Below, piece after piece: positions 31,694 through 40,405 of a DNA stretch of 55,454 bases. Numbering within the stretch: the stretch's first letter is position 1; each line of letters begins with the position of its first letter. Under the pieces are notes generated by a model. That model searched no databases, was not told the origin of the DNA, and saw only the letters and a list, made by a program, of their open reading frames with translations. Both the position numbers and the translations under genes were made by a program. Source of the DNA: JAEUNJ01 sp052035955 (GTDB taxonomy: Bacteria > Pseudomonadota > Gammaproteobacteria > Burkholderiales > Rhodocyclaceae); the NCBI GenBank assembly GCA_052035955.1, contig JBPOHD010000025.1, forward strand, positions 1 through 55,454, written 5' to 3'.

Positions 31694-32899
31694 ATGGAGA
31701 ACTTCAAGCCCGCCGCGGACGCCCTGTTCATCCTCCTCGGCGCCATCATGATCCTGGCCATGCATTCCGGCTTCGCCTTCCTGGAGCTGGGCACGGTACG
31801 GCGCAAGAACCAGGTGAACGCCCTGGTCAAGATCCTGGTCGATTTCTCGGTGTCCACGCTGGCCTATTTCTTCATCGGCTACGGCATCGCCTATGGCGTG
31901 CAGTTCTTCTCCGGCGCCGAGCAACTGGCCCAGAAGAACGGCTACGAACTGGTGAAGTTCTTCTTCCTGCTCACCTTCGCGGCCGCCATCCCCGCCATCG
32001 TCTCCGGCGGCATCGCCGAGCGGGCACGCTTCTACCCGCAACTGGCGGCCACCTTCCTGCTGGTGGGTTTCGTCTATCCCTTCTTCGAGGGCATCGCCTG
32101 GAACCAGGCCTTCGGCATCCAGGCCTGGCTCAAGGCCAGCTTCGGCGAGGAATTCCACGACTTCGCCGGCTCGGTGGTCGTCCATGCCGTCGGCGGCTGG
32201 GTCGGGCTGACCGCCGTGCTGATGCTCGGCGCCCGCCGCGGCCGCTACCACAGGGACGGCGGCATCGCCGGCGCCCACCCGCCCTCCAGCATCCCCTTCC
32301 TGGCCCTGGGCGCCTGGATCCTGGTGGTGGGCTGGTTCGGCTTCAACGTCATGAGCGCCCAGACCCTGGACAAGATTTCCGGCCTGGTGGCCATGAATTC
32401 CCTGATGGCCATGGTCGGCGGCACCCTGGTCGCCCTGGTGGCCGGCAGGAACGACCCCGGCTTCGTCCATAACGGCCCCCTGGCCGGCCTGGTGGCCGTC
32501 TGCGCCGGCTCGGACCTGATGCATCCCATCGGCGCGCTCGTCACGGGCGGCGTCGCCGGCGGCCTCTTCGTGCTCATGTTCACGCTGACCCAGAACCGCT
32601 GGAAGATCGACGACGTGCTCGGCGTCTGGCCCCTGCACGGGCTCTGCGGCGCCTGGGGCGGCATCGCCGCCGGCATCTTCGGTTCCAAGGCCCTGGGCGG
32701 CATGGGCGGCGTCGCCTTCATGAGCCAGTTGGCCGGCACCGCCCTCGGCATCACCGTGGCCCTGGTCGGGGGCTTCGTCGTCTATGGCACGATCAAGGCC
32801 TTCGTCGGCCTGCGCCTGGATCCCGAGGAGGAATTCAACGGCGCCGACCTGACCATCCACAAGATCACCGCCTCGCCGGAGCGGGAGACGCTCTGGTGA
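31694..32899 (+). CDS. amtB: Ammonium transporter
   Basis: AmtB imports ammonium through a trimeric channel. The 401-residue protein has about eleven helices and the family marks ALVKILVDFSV, FAGSVVVHAVGGWVGL (first pore histidine), GWFGFNVMSA and WPLHGLCGAWGGIAAG (second pore histidine). It lacks a long N-terminal signal. No glnK gene adjoins it, which is unusual because glnK-amtB are normally paired. A sigma54 promoter and NtrC-type half-sites upstream place it in the nitrogen regulon. A decayed copy of its 3' end lies at 33257-33384. Confidence 0.95.
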   Translation: MENFKPAADALFILLGAIMILAMHSGFAFLELGTVRRKNQVNALVKILVDFSVSTLAYFFIGYGIAYGVQFFSGAEQLAQKNGYELVKFFFLLTFAAAIPAIVSGGIAERARFYPQLAATFLLVGFVYPFFEGIAWNQAFGIQAWLKASFGEEFHDFAGSVVVHAVGGWVGLTAVLMLGARRGRYHRDGGIAGAHPPSSIPFLALGAWILVVGWFGFNVMSAQTLDKISGLVAMNSLMAMVGGTLVALVAGRNDPGFVHNGPLAGLVAVCAGSDLMHPIGALVTGGVAGGLFVLMFTLTQNRWKIDDVLGVWPLHGLCGAWGGIAAGIFGSKALGGMGGVAFMSQLAGTALGITVALVGGFVVYGTIKAFVGLRLDPEEEFNGADLTIHKITASPERETLW

Positions 32900-32968
32900 T
32901 GGAATCGTGACCGGGCCGGCCGCAACGGCGACCCCATGACGAAGGCCTGGCGGAAAGTGCCGCCGTAA

Positions 32969-33229
32969 GAGGACGATGATCGCGGCAAGGCGGCGCTGAC
33001 CGAACTGTACAACGAGGGCACGATCGCCGAGACGCCGGTCATGGTCGAGCGGGTGGTAGCGGATATCGGCGGGATCGTCCGCCGAGTTTGATTCGACGGA
33101 TGGCGGGCTACGATGGCCGGGGAGCGGCTGGTGAAGCGGACCCTCCGGAAATCACCCTTCAGGTACAAGCTGCACGTCGACGAGGCGTTGTTCGAAAAGG
33201 CGTACCGGTACATTCGGCAATGCTACTGA
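32969..33229 (+). pseudogene. Remnant of the 3' end of a type I restriction gene (hsdR-like)
   Basis: One frame reads EDDDRGKAALTELYNE, TPVMVERVVADI, GIVRRV, a TGA stop at 33070-33072 region, then in the same frame FDGWRATMAGERLVKRTL, FRYKLHVDEALFEKAY and RYIRQCY before the final stop. From memory this follows the C-terminal pattern of HsdR subunits (ALTELFNE, VERIV-DID-IVR-VRF-GW, KYKLH, AY-YIR-YY), with the arginine after IVRRV changed to a stop. Only about 87 codons are left. No hsdM or hsdS is present, so the system is dead here. Confidence 0.65.
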
Positions 33230-33256
33230 GCCCGCCCCGGCGAGCATTCCGGCGCC

Positions 33257-33384
33257 GGCCTGCCGGTCTACTGCGCCCTCGCGGCCGCCCTCGGCCTGCG
33301 CCTGGACCCGGGCAGGAATGCGACGGTACCGACCTGACGATCCACAACATCACCGCGTCCCCGGAGCGAGAGACGCGGTGGTGA
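33257..33384 (+). pseudogene. Frameshifted second copy of the amtB 3' end
   Basis: GLPVYCALAAALGLRLDP in one frame continues after a one-base shift near 33312 as QECDGTDLTIHNITASPERE and TRW. The intact amtB ends VVYGTIKAFVGLRLDPEEEF, NGADLTIHKITASPERETLW. The nucleotide match over the last 90 bases is high by eye. It is a partial, diverged duplicate rather than a gene. Confidence 0.8.
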
Positions 33385-33432
33385 GGCACCCGGCAAATCC
33401 GTGCCCCGGCCTCCCCGATTCTTGACGATGTC

Positions 33433-34221
33433 TCAGGACCGGTGAACGCCTGCCCTTGTTCTTCGACGGCGAGCCACGACACCCATTGCGCCCAGACCCG
33501 CGACCAGCATCGCGTTCACCTCCGGCTCCGGCACCAAGTACGGTTGCAACGCAATGACGACAATTGGATCGGTGGACTGGTAAACCAGATACGGGAGGAA
33601 CGATCGCAGATCTTGTTTAACTGCAATCCAACCTTGGCTGGCGTGGTTGAAACTCTGCCCGGATCCTCGAAGCGCCTCGAACAAGTCGACGCGCCCTGTC
33701 TGGGAGGCGATCAGTTCGGCAACACTCACTGATTGGGTGAACCCGACGGCCGTGTACAAGTGAAACCCGTCGGTATCCCCGTACGTAGCCGGATCCAGGT
33801 AGAGGAGAGCCCCGATGGCTCGAATCCCTCTCAATCGCATCTCAGCAACAACGTTTGAAAAATCCGCCACAAGGAATCCCCTGGATTCCCGGAAAAGGTT
33901 CTTGATTCCGGCGCCCCAAGCGTCTCCCCAGTAGTAGGGCGGATATTTGCTACCCCACCCCCCAACGAGAAAACTCGGGTCGGAGGCATCATGGTTGCCT
34001 AAGGCATCGTAATGGCCGCTGGCGATGATAGGAACGGGAATGCCTTGAATTGTCAGATGTGCATCCGCAGCGTCTGTGCCCTGATACGCAAACGCGAAAT
34101 GGCTGGCTGGATCGAGTTGCGCGACGGCGTTGGACCAGGGAATCAATAGCGACAACACCGGAACGAGGGCCGAAACAATGTGAGAAGCGAACCGGCGCCA
34201 AACCGTGGATATCGATTGCAT
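33433..34221 (-). CDS. PEP-CTERM sorting-domain protein of unknown fold
   Basis: The 262-residue protein has a signal peptide (ending SNAVA) and a PEP-CTERM tail: VPEPEVNAMLVAGLGAMG followed by VARRRRTRAG. Between them is a domain I do not recognise (QLDPASHFAFAYQGTD, SGHYDALGNHDASDPSFLVGGWGS, GFLVADFSNVVAEMRLRGI). The start at 34221 has a textbook AAAGGAGGAG upstream. Base composition is less GC-rich than its neighbours, especially in the upstream region, which hints at transfer. Confidence 0.85.
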   Translation of the reverse strand: MQSISTVWRRFASHIVSALVPVLSLLIPWSNAVAQLDPASHFAFAYQGTDAADAHLTIQGIPVPIIASGHYDALGNHDASDPSFLVGGWGSKYPPYYWGDAWGAGIKNLFRESRGFLVADFSNVVAEMRLRGIRAIGALLYLDPATYGDTDGFHLYTAVGFTQSVSVAELIASQTGRVDLFEALRGSGQSFNHASQGWIAVKQDLRSFLPYLVYQSTDPIVVIALQPYLVPEPEVNAMLVAGLGAMGVVARRRRTRAGVHRS

Positions 34222-34342
34222 GTCTCCTCCTTTGAAACCGAGCGGCCCACCGCGCTCGCGGTCGAGTGCTTTGAAATGAATTGGGGTGTAGCTGACGGGG
34301 AGGATTTCACAAGCATGCCATAAAGGCAATAGCCCATTCAGG

Positions 34343-34371
34343 ACAATACTATACGAATATGACTTTTGCAA
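34343..34371 (-). promoter_or_regulatory. Sigma70-type promoter of the third PEP-CTERM gene
   Basis: On the minus strand TTGCAA (34371-34366), a 17-bp spacer and TATTGT (34348-34343) form a promoter. The leader would be about 115 bases long. Confidence 0.6.
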
Positions 34372-34540
34372 TATGACTCCCGCCTTGGAAGCTGGAACCG
34401 ATGCATGCTGGGGAGGGGCCTTTACCCTTGGAGATCGCCAGCTCGTCGGTCTTCTCCCAGGCCTGGGTGCTTTCGCTTGCAGCCGCCTGCGCGCCGCCCA
34501 TCGGATCTGGGGTGCAGACACGAGCGGAAGGACCGCCAAA

Positions 34541-34564
34541 CGGCGCCGACGTTAACCGGCGCCG
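34541..34564. terminator. Hairpin after the lipocalin gene
   Basis: CGGCGCCG (34541-34548) is repeated as its own complement at 34557-34564 around ACGTTAAC, eleven bases beyond the lipocalin stop. No T-run follows. Confidence 0.4.
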
Positions 34565-34574
34565 GCCTGTCATT

Positions 34575-35159
34575 TCAGCGGGAAACGGGCGGGGAGGTTC
34601 CACCCTGCGTCGTGTACCGCAACTGCCCCAGGTCGTACCCCTGCCCGGCCGCCGCCTTCAGGGCCGCGTCGAGCAGTTCGGGTGGCAGCGCCGGAGTGCG
34701 CGACAGGATCCACAGGTACTTGCGGTTCGGATTGCCCACCGCCGCCCAGCGGTAGTCCGGGTCCAGGCCGATCACCCAGTAGTCGGAGCGGAAGGGCCAG
34801 AAGAAGGAGACCTTCAGGCGGGCGTTGCCGCTGCCCTCGACGACGGTGGCCTTGCCGCGGGCCTCGTCGAAGCCGTCGGCGGTGCGGCAGCGGTTGGTGA
34901 CGGCGACCTCGCCCTCGGGGGTCAGCGCGTAATGGGCCGTCGTGTCGCCGAGGCAGTTGCGCTGGAAGAACATGGGGAAGGCGGCGATCTCGTACCAGCG
35001 GCCCGCATAGCGCTCCAGGTTCAGCGCGCGCACGCTGGCCACCGGCGGCGCGTCGTCGGCGTGCAGGGCGGGCGTCGCGAGGGAGAGGGGGAGGGCGACG
35101 CAGATGCCGAGCGCCAAGGCGCGCAGCGGTCTCGGGGCATCCGTGGCGGGGCGACGCAA
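34575..35159 (-). CDS. Lipocalin family protein (Blc-like)
   Basis: Blc-type lipocalins bind lipids or fatty acids at the envelope. The mature part has the lipocalin signature NLERYAGRWYEIAAFP, then FFQRNCLGDTTAHYAL, VTNRCRTADGFDEARG, SFFWPFRSDYWVIGLDPDYRWA and NPNRKYLWILSR. The frame has no ATG near the N-terminus. A TTG at 35159 gives a basic n-region and a hydrophobic signal ending PALHA, so I use it; a TTG further in is possible. Unlike E. coli Blc there is no lipobox, so the product should be soluble and periplasmic. Confidence 0.88.
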   Translation of the reverse strand: MRRPATDAPRPLRALALGICVALPLSLATPALHADDAPPVASVRALNLERYAGRWYEIAAFPMFFQRNCLGDTTAHYALTPEGEVAVTNRCRTADGFDEARGKATVVEGSGNARLKVSFFWPFRSDYWVIGLDPDYRWAAVGNPNRKYLWILSRTPALPPELLDAALKAAAGQGYDLGQLRYTTQGGTSPPVSR

Positions 35160-35235
35160 GGCGGCCGCGGCGGCCGGTGTCGAAGGCGGCCGTTTAGGCG
35201 CCCGCCGCCCTGGGGCCGACCGGACGGCTGTCGGG

Positions 35236-35643
35236 TCAGGCCCGGGCCGGCGGCCAGCCATGGCGCAGGAAGTTCGCATATTCCACGTCCTCGTCGTTGA
35301 TGTGCCCGACGATCCAGGCCCGCATGGCGGCGGCGAGCTGCTCCGCCACGTCCTCGCCCGCCTCCAGGCTGCGGCGCAGGTCGGCGATCTGGCGGATGAA
35401 GTCCCGGTGCAGCGCCGCGTGGTCCTCGACCTTCGGGTAGGCATGTTCCCGCAGGAAATCCTCCTCGAACCTGAAATGGGTTTCGGCGTAGGCGAAGAGG
35501 GCATCCAGGGCGTCGAAGGTGGCGGCGAGGGCGAAACCCTTGCCCATCCAGAGCTCGAAGCGTTCCAGGTCCGCGAGCAGCTTCTGGTGCTGGGCGTCGA
35601 TCTCCGCGATGCCCGTCTTGGCGACCGCCAGGTCCTTTTCCAT
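35236..35643 (-). CDS. Bacteriohemerythrin
   Basis: The 135-residue four-helix protein binds oxygen at a di-iron site. Ligands appear as GIAEIDAQHQKLL, the HFRFEEDFL pair, HAALHRDF and HINDEDVEYANFL, matching the H, H-x3-E, H-x3-H, H-x4-D pattern. Single-domain versions are taken to buffer or deliver oxygen in microaerophilic and denitrifying bacteria. It is the next gene on the minus strand after a hybrid kinase and before the lipocalin. Confidence 0.95.
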   Translation of the reverse strand: MEKDLAVAKTGIAEIDAQHQKLLADLERFELWMGKGFALAATFDALDALFAYAETHFRFEEDFLREHAYPKVEDHAALHRDFIRQIADLRRSLEAGEDVAEQLAAAMRAWIVGHINDEDVEYANFLRHGWPPARA

Positions 35644-35704
35644 CGCCTGCTCCCGAGTGGGGGGCGATCAGCTTAGCACCGGGAGGCGTTGCCGGTGGGT
35701 AGGC

Positions 35705-38700
35705 TCATCCTGCCCGCGGGGCGAGGGCCTCCTGCAGGCTCCGATAGAGGTCCCGGGGCGGCACGGGCTTGGTGAGGAAACCGGTCATGCCGGCGGCCAG
35801 GCAGCGCTCCTTGTCCTCGGCGAAGGCGTTCGCCGTCATGGCCAGGATGGGCGTCTCCTCCCAGCCCGGAAGTTGCCGTATCAGGCGTGTCGCCTCCAGG
35901 CCGTCCATGTTCGGCATCTGCATGTCCATCAGCACGAGTGGATAGCGGCTTCGGCGGGCCAGTTCGACGGCGACGGCGCCGTCCTCCGCCACGTCTGCGA
36001 CCAGGCCGGCGTCGGCGAGCAGGTCGATGGTGATCTCCCGGTTGATCGGCTCGTCCTCGGCCAGCAGCACCCGGGTGCCGCCGTGCTGGCGGCGCAGCGT
36101 TTCGGCCGCAAGCTCCGCATCCCGCTCCTCGTGCGCGGCCTCGAATCCCTCGTGCCGTCCCAGGCGGGCCGTGAACCAGAAGGTGCTTCCCCGGCCGGGA
36201 ACGCTCTCCGCACCGGCGTCGCCGCCCATCAGCCGGGCCAGCTGCCGGGTCACGGCCAGACCCAGGCCGGTGCCGCCGTACTTGCGGGTCGTGGTGCTGT
36301 CGGCCTGCTCGAAGGCCGAGAACAGGCGCGGCAGGTCCTCCGGGGCGACGCCGATGCCGGTGTCGGTGACGGTGAAGCGGACCAGGACGCCCTCCGGGTC
36401 CTCGGCGACGGCGTCGGCGCCGATCCTGATGCTGCCCGTTTCCGTGAACTTGACGGCATTGCCCACGTAGTTGAGCAGGGCCTGCTGAAGGCGGGTCGCG
36501 TCGCCGACCAGGGGGTCGGGCACCGGCCCCGGGGCCACTTCGAGGGCCAGGCGCTTCCCGGCGGCCCGTTCCTGGACCATGGCGACCACGTTGTCGATGA
36601 CCGACCGGACCCGGAGCGGCGATGGGTCGAGCACGAACTTCCCCGCGTCGATCTTGGAAAGGTCCAGGATGGCGTTGATGATGCCGAGCAGATGTTCGGT
36701 GGCATCGGCCAGCTTCCCCATCCGTTCGGCCTGCCTCGGCGACAGGCCGTCCTTGCGGACCAGGTTCGCCATCCCGGTGATGGCGTTCAGGGGGGTCCGG
36801 ATCTCGTGGCTCATGTTGGCCAGGAAGGCCGCCTTGGCCCGCGTGGCCTGCTCGGCGACGGCCCGGGCCTCGCGCAGCTGCTCCAGGGTTGCCCGCATGG
36901 CGGTGGTGTCGTCGCCGACCACGACGATGCCCTTGCCGGGATCCGCCGGGTCCACGGCCCGGGTGGACATGCTCAGCCAGAAGGTGCTCCCGTCCCTGCG
37001 CCGGGCCAGGATCTCGCTGCGGACGATCTCGCCCGTGGCGATGCGGCCATAGACCCGCTCGCCCTCGGCCTCCCATTCCCGGGGGTCGGCGAACAGCTGC
37101 CGCGTCGGTATGCCGGAGAACTCCTCCGGCGCATAACCGAAGAGTTCGACCACCCGCCGGTTGTGCTCCTCGACCCGACGCTCGCGCACCAGGATGATGC
37201 CGCTGGAGGCGGTGTCCAGGATGGCCTGCAGGCGTTCGCCCGTGCGCCGCATCGATTCCGAGGTGGCGGTGAGCTCCGCCGTCCGTTCCGCCACGCGCCG
37301 CTCGAGGCTTTCCCGGTGCCGGGCCAGTTCCCGCTCGGCCTCGCGCTGCACGGTCACATCCACGCCGAGGCAGAGCGCGATCCGCTTTCCGTCCGGGTCG
37401 GTGACCAGGCGGGCCCACCACAGGATCCTGCGCCGGTCTCCGCCGCGGGTCCGGATGTTGTTTTCCCAGCTGCCTTCGGGGTTGCCGGCCACCAGGGCGC
37501 GGCGGAAGTCCGCCGCGTCGCTGTCGTCGCAGTCGCCGACGAAGACCGTCGCGCACCAGTCGCGGCCCAGGACTTCCGTCCGGGTGTAACCGCAGAGCCG
37601 CTCGGCCTCGCCGTTGAAGATGCGGACGCCGCCGGCCTCGTCGATGCCGACGACCATGACGCCCGCCGTCTCGATGAGCCGTTCGGCGAATTCCCTCGCC
37701 CGGCGGACCTGCTCCTCGGACCGGCGCCGGTCGAGCACGTCCGTCAGGTGTCGCGCGGTGGCATTCAGGAAATCGCGTTCGGCGCCGTCGAAGCTCCGGG
37801 CCGGTGCCGCCCCGACGCCCGGCAACAGGGCGACGGTGACCCTGTCCGGAAGGCTTCCTTCCCCGCCGAGGCTGGCCGACATGCGGTCGGTGGCGCCCTG
37901 GGGAGGCGGTGATCCATGGACGCTTCCCGCCAGTTCGACCGAGGCCGCCACGGATTCTGCGTGGCGCATGCCCGCCTGCAGGCGGGTCGCCACGTCTCCC
38001 AGCATCTCCGGGAGCGGCCGATGCGGGTTCTCGGTGGCCCGGTAGATCGCATTCAGCGCCTCTTGCTGGCGCGCCCGCTCCCGCAGGGCCCCGTGGGCTT
38101 CCTCGTACTCGAACTCGATCCGTTGGGCATTGATGGCGATGAGCGTCAGGGGGAAGAGCAGGGCGGTGAGGATCTGGGCCAGCGCCACATAGACGCCGGC
38201 GTCGAAGCTGGCCATCAGTTCCTGGCTCTGGGACGGTGCGGCCAGATGTGCCGCGGCGCGGGCGGTGGAAAGGAGGACGAACACGGCCAGGCCCACGGCC
38301 AGCATCACGTCTGCCGAGCCGAAGTAGCGCGGACGGTGGGTGGACACCGTATGGAGGACGGCCAGGACCAGGCCCCCGGAGTAGAGGGAGTACAGCACGA
38401 CGCGGGCGTCGAGTCCCGAGGGATCCAGGCAGTAGTAGCCGAAGGCGGCCACGAAGGAGAACATCAGCAGGGCCGCCTTTGCGGGGCTGGCCGGCCGGCC
38501 GCGGAACAAACGCATCCCGCGGAGGAGGAACAGGAAACCCAGGACCAGGAGGCCGCTGCGCAGGAGCAGAAGCAAGCCGGAGCCGCGCTCGGGGACGGGG
38601 AGGAGGAACAGCACGGCGCCCGTCGTCTGGGCCGTCAGGGCGATCGCCCAGCATCGGAAACCGGGATAGGTCCGTCGGGTGAGCAGGGTCACCCACAGGA

Positions 38701-38761
38701 CGATCGCCGCAGCGCCCGAGAGCACTGAGGCCGTGAGCAGGAGGGTTCCGATATCCAGCAT
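35705..38761 (-). CDS. Hybrid sensor histidine kinase with seven-helix sensor, PAS domains and receiver
   Basis: The 1018-residue protein has about seven N-terminal membrane helices (residues 5-210), a GAF-like region (about 230-340) and two PAS domains (about 360-470, 505-620). A kinase core follows with FLANMSHEIRTPLNAI (phospho-histidine), GNAVKF (N box), DTGIG and GTGLGLAV. A C-terminal receiver domain (LLAEDEPINREI, phospho-Asp in VLMDMQMPNMDG, KPV) ends the chain. No HPt domain or DNA-binding partner adjoins it. The stimulus is not visible. Confidence 0.93.
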   Translation of the reverse strand: MLDIGTLLLTASVLSGAAAIVLWVTLLTRRTYPGFRCWAIALTAQTTGAVLFLLPVPERGSGLLLLLRSGLLVLGFLFLLRGMRLFRGRPASPAKAALLMFSFVAAFGYYCLDPSGLDARVVLYSLYSGGLVLAVLHTVSTHRPRYFGSADVMLAVGLAVFVLLSTARAAAHLAAPSQSQELMASFDAGVYVALAQILTALLFPLTLIAINAQRIEFEYEEAHGALRERARQQEALNAIYRATENPHRPLPEMLGDVATRLQAGMRHAESVAASVELAGSVHGSPPPQGATDRMSASLGGEGSLPDRVTVALLPGVGAAPARSFDGAERDFLNATARHLTDVLDRRRSEEQVRRAREFAERLIETAGVMVVGIDEAGGVRIFNGEAERLCGYTRTEVLGRDWCATVFVGDCDDSDAADFRRALVAGNPEGSWENNIRTRGGDRRRILWWARLVTDPDGKRIALCLGVDVTVQREAERELARHRESLERRVAERTAELTATSESMRRTGERLQAILDTASSGIILVRERRVEEHNRRVVELFGYAPEEFSGIPTRQLFADPREWEAEGERVYGRIATGEIVRSEILARRRDGSTFWLSMSTRAVDPADPGKGIVVVGDDTTAMRATLEQLREARAVAEQATRAKAAFLANMSHEIRTPLNAITGMANLVRKDGLSPRQAERMGKLADATEHLLGIINAILDLSKIDAGKFVLDPSPLRVRSVIDNVVAMVQERAAGKRLALEVAPGPVPDPLVGDATRLQQALLNYVGNAVKFTETGSIRIGADAVAEDPEGVLVRFTVTDTGIGVAPEDLPRLFSAFEQADSTTTRKYGGTGLGLAVTRQLARLMGGDAGAESVPGRGSTFWFTARLGRHEGFEAAHEERDAELAAETLRRQHGGTRVLLAEDEPINREITIDLLADAGLVADVAEDGAVAVELARRSRYPLVLMDMQMPNMDGLEATRLIRQLPGWEETPILAMTANAFAEDKERCLAAGMTGFLTKPVPPRDLYRSLQEALAPRAG

Positions 38762-39040
38762 CGTTCGCGCCCGGCAGGCGCCCCGGAGCCGGCGCGGCCA
38801 GAAGCGGGCCGGCGATCGGTCCCCACGGGGCCAGGGGGTTCCCTGGATATTACTAAAGGGATACTCGTCCCGTCCATCGGACGACGGCCCGATGGGCCTC
38901 CCCGTCCGCGCACCGCCGCCGGAAGGCCCGGTTCGGCGATTGCCGGGACCGCCGGCCGGGCGACCGCCGCGGATCCGCCGGCAGGGGGCCCGCGTGGCGT
39001 TCGCGGGCTGCCCGCGGCCGGTCAGGCCCGGCCCTTCCCC

Positions 39041-40195
39041 TCACGCGCAGGCGGCGCGGATGATGCGTTCGGTCTTCGCCTCGTCGAGTTCGGCATGGCC
39101 CCCCAGGGCGGCGTTGCCATGCTCCCGCACGGCCTGCATGATGCGGTCGGCGGCGCCCGCGTCGGCCACCCCGGCTTCGCGCAGGTGCACCGGCATCCCG
39201 AGGCTGCGGTAGAGGGCCTCGACGGCGGCGATGGCCTCTTCCGCCGTGGCGCCCGGGATGCCGAAGACCCGCCGGCCGAGTTGCTCCAGCTTCTCCCGCT
39301 TGAATTCGATGGTCTCCCGCAGCAGCCAGGGCTGGACGATGGAGAGCGTGCGGCCATGGTCGATGCCGTAGAGGGCGGTGAGTTCGACGGCCAGGCGGTG
39401 GGTCGCCCAGTCGTGGGGAACGCCGACCCCGACCAGCCCGAACAGGGCCTGGTTCGCCGCCCACATGAGGTTCTGCAGCCAATCGGGGTCGCGGCGCCGG
39501 TCGAAGGTCCCGGCGAGGGACTTCAGGGCGCCCATCAGCGCTTCCGCATAGCCGTCCTGGACCAGGGCGCCGACCGGATAGGTCAGGTACTGCTCGCAGA
39601 CATGGACGAAGGCGTCCACGAGGCCGTTCGCCAACTGCCGGTCCGGAAGGCTGGCCAGCACCTGCGGATCGAGGATGGCGAAGCGCGGCCGCGCCGGCTC
39701 CGCATAGAAGACCTTCTTGCGCAGGTCGGCCAGGCGGGTCACCACGGCGGCCGAATTCGATTCGGAGCCCGTCGCCGCCAGGGTCAGCACCACGCCCACC
39801 GGCAGGGCCTTCTGCGGCACGTGGACCCCCATGACGATGTCCCAGCCGTCGCCGTCGTGGAGGGCCGCCAGCGCCACGTACTTGGCCCCGTCGATCACCG
39901 AGCCCCCGCCGACCGCCAGGATGAAATCCAGCCCGCGGGCCCGCGTCAGCTCCACCGCCCGGTCCAGGGTTTCCAGGGCGGGATTGGGCTCGACGCCGCC
40001 GAATTCCACCACCTCCCGGCCGGCCATCGCCCCGACCACCCGGCGGTGGATGCCATTGTCCTTGATCGAGCCGCCGCCGTAGAGCAGCAGGACCCGGGCG
40101 TCCCGCGGCACGGCATCTCCCAGCCGGGCGAAGCTGTTGGGACCGAAGTGGATCCGCGTCGGATTGTGGAAGCTGAAATCGAAGGCGTGGGGCAT
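39041..40195 (-). CDS. Iron-containing alcohol dehydrogenase (YqhD/butanol dehydrogenase type)
   Basis: The 384-residue protein reduces aldehydes or oxidises alcohols with NAD(P)H. It starts FDFSFHNPTRIHFGPN, has the cofactor loop LLYGGGSIKDNG, FILAVGGGSVIDGAKY and the LAATGSESN block. Metal ligands fall in LVDAFVHVCE (Asp and His) and in VPHDWATHRLAVELTALYGIDHG (two His). GAGGAG lies nine bases before the ATG. It is divergent from a PhnD-like gene. Confidence 0.93.
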   Translation of the reverse strand: MPHAFDFSFHNPTRIHFGPNSFARLGDAVPRDARVLLLYGGGSIKDNGIHRRVVGAMAGREVVEFGGVEPNPALETLDRAVELTRARGLDFILAVGGGSVIDGAKYVALAALHDGDGWDIVMGVHVPQKALPVGVVLTLAATGSESNSAAVVTRLADLRKKVFYAEPARPRFAILDPQVLASLPDRQLANGLVDAFVHVCEQYLTYPVGALVQDGYAEALMGALKSLAGTFDRRRDPDWLQNLMWAANQALFGLVGVGVPHDWATHRLAVELTALYGIDHGRTLSIVQPWLLRETIEFKREKLEQLGRRVFGIPGATAEEAIAAVEALYRSLGMPVHLREAGVADAGAADRIMQAVREHGNAALGGHAELDEAKTERIIRAACA

Positions 40196-40405
40196 GGGAA
40201 GTCTCCTCGGGCTCTGTCGCAGGCGGGTTCCCCGTCGCGGCGGGGGCGACCACCGGCCATGGGTGAACATACCGCAAGACGGCATGGTCGCCCGCAGTGC
40301 GGGCCGCCGGTGCCCCTCACTGGCGGCATGGACTGTTCCCTGCCGATCATGGCGGGTACCATTGCAAGGAACCACCGCCGACAGAGGGAAAGGGGAGGTA
40401 ACGCC

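Larger units (their letters stand above)
34222..34574. other. AT-richer stretch of 353 bp between PEP-CTERM and lipocalin genes
   Basis: It contains the PEP-CTERM promoter (34343-34371) and a GC-rich hairpin (34541-34564), listed separately. Between them, a minus-strand frame reading GRRRLTSAPFGGPSARV and AAASESTQAWEKTDELAIS has no family I recognise and no convincing start; it may be a gene relic. Confidence 0.4.

Noticed and set aside
33088..33384. A 98-residue frame across the relic region as a real gene
   Set aside because: It only fuses an out-of-frame stretch of the hsdR remnant with the tail of the amtB duplicate; no start signal.
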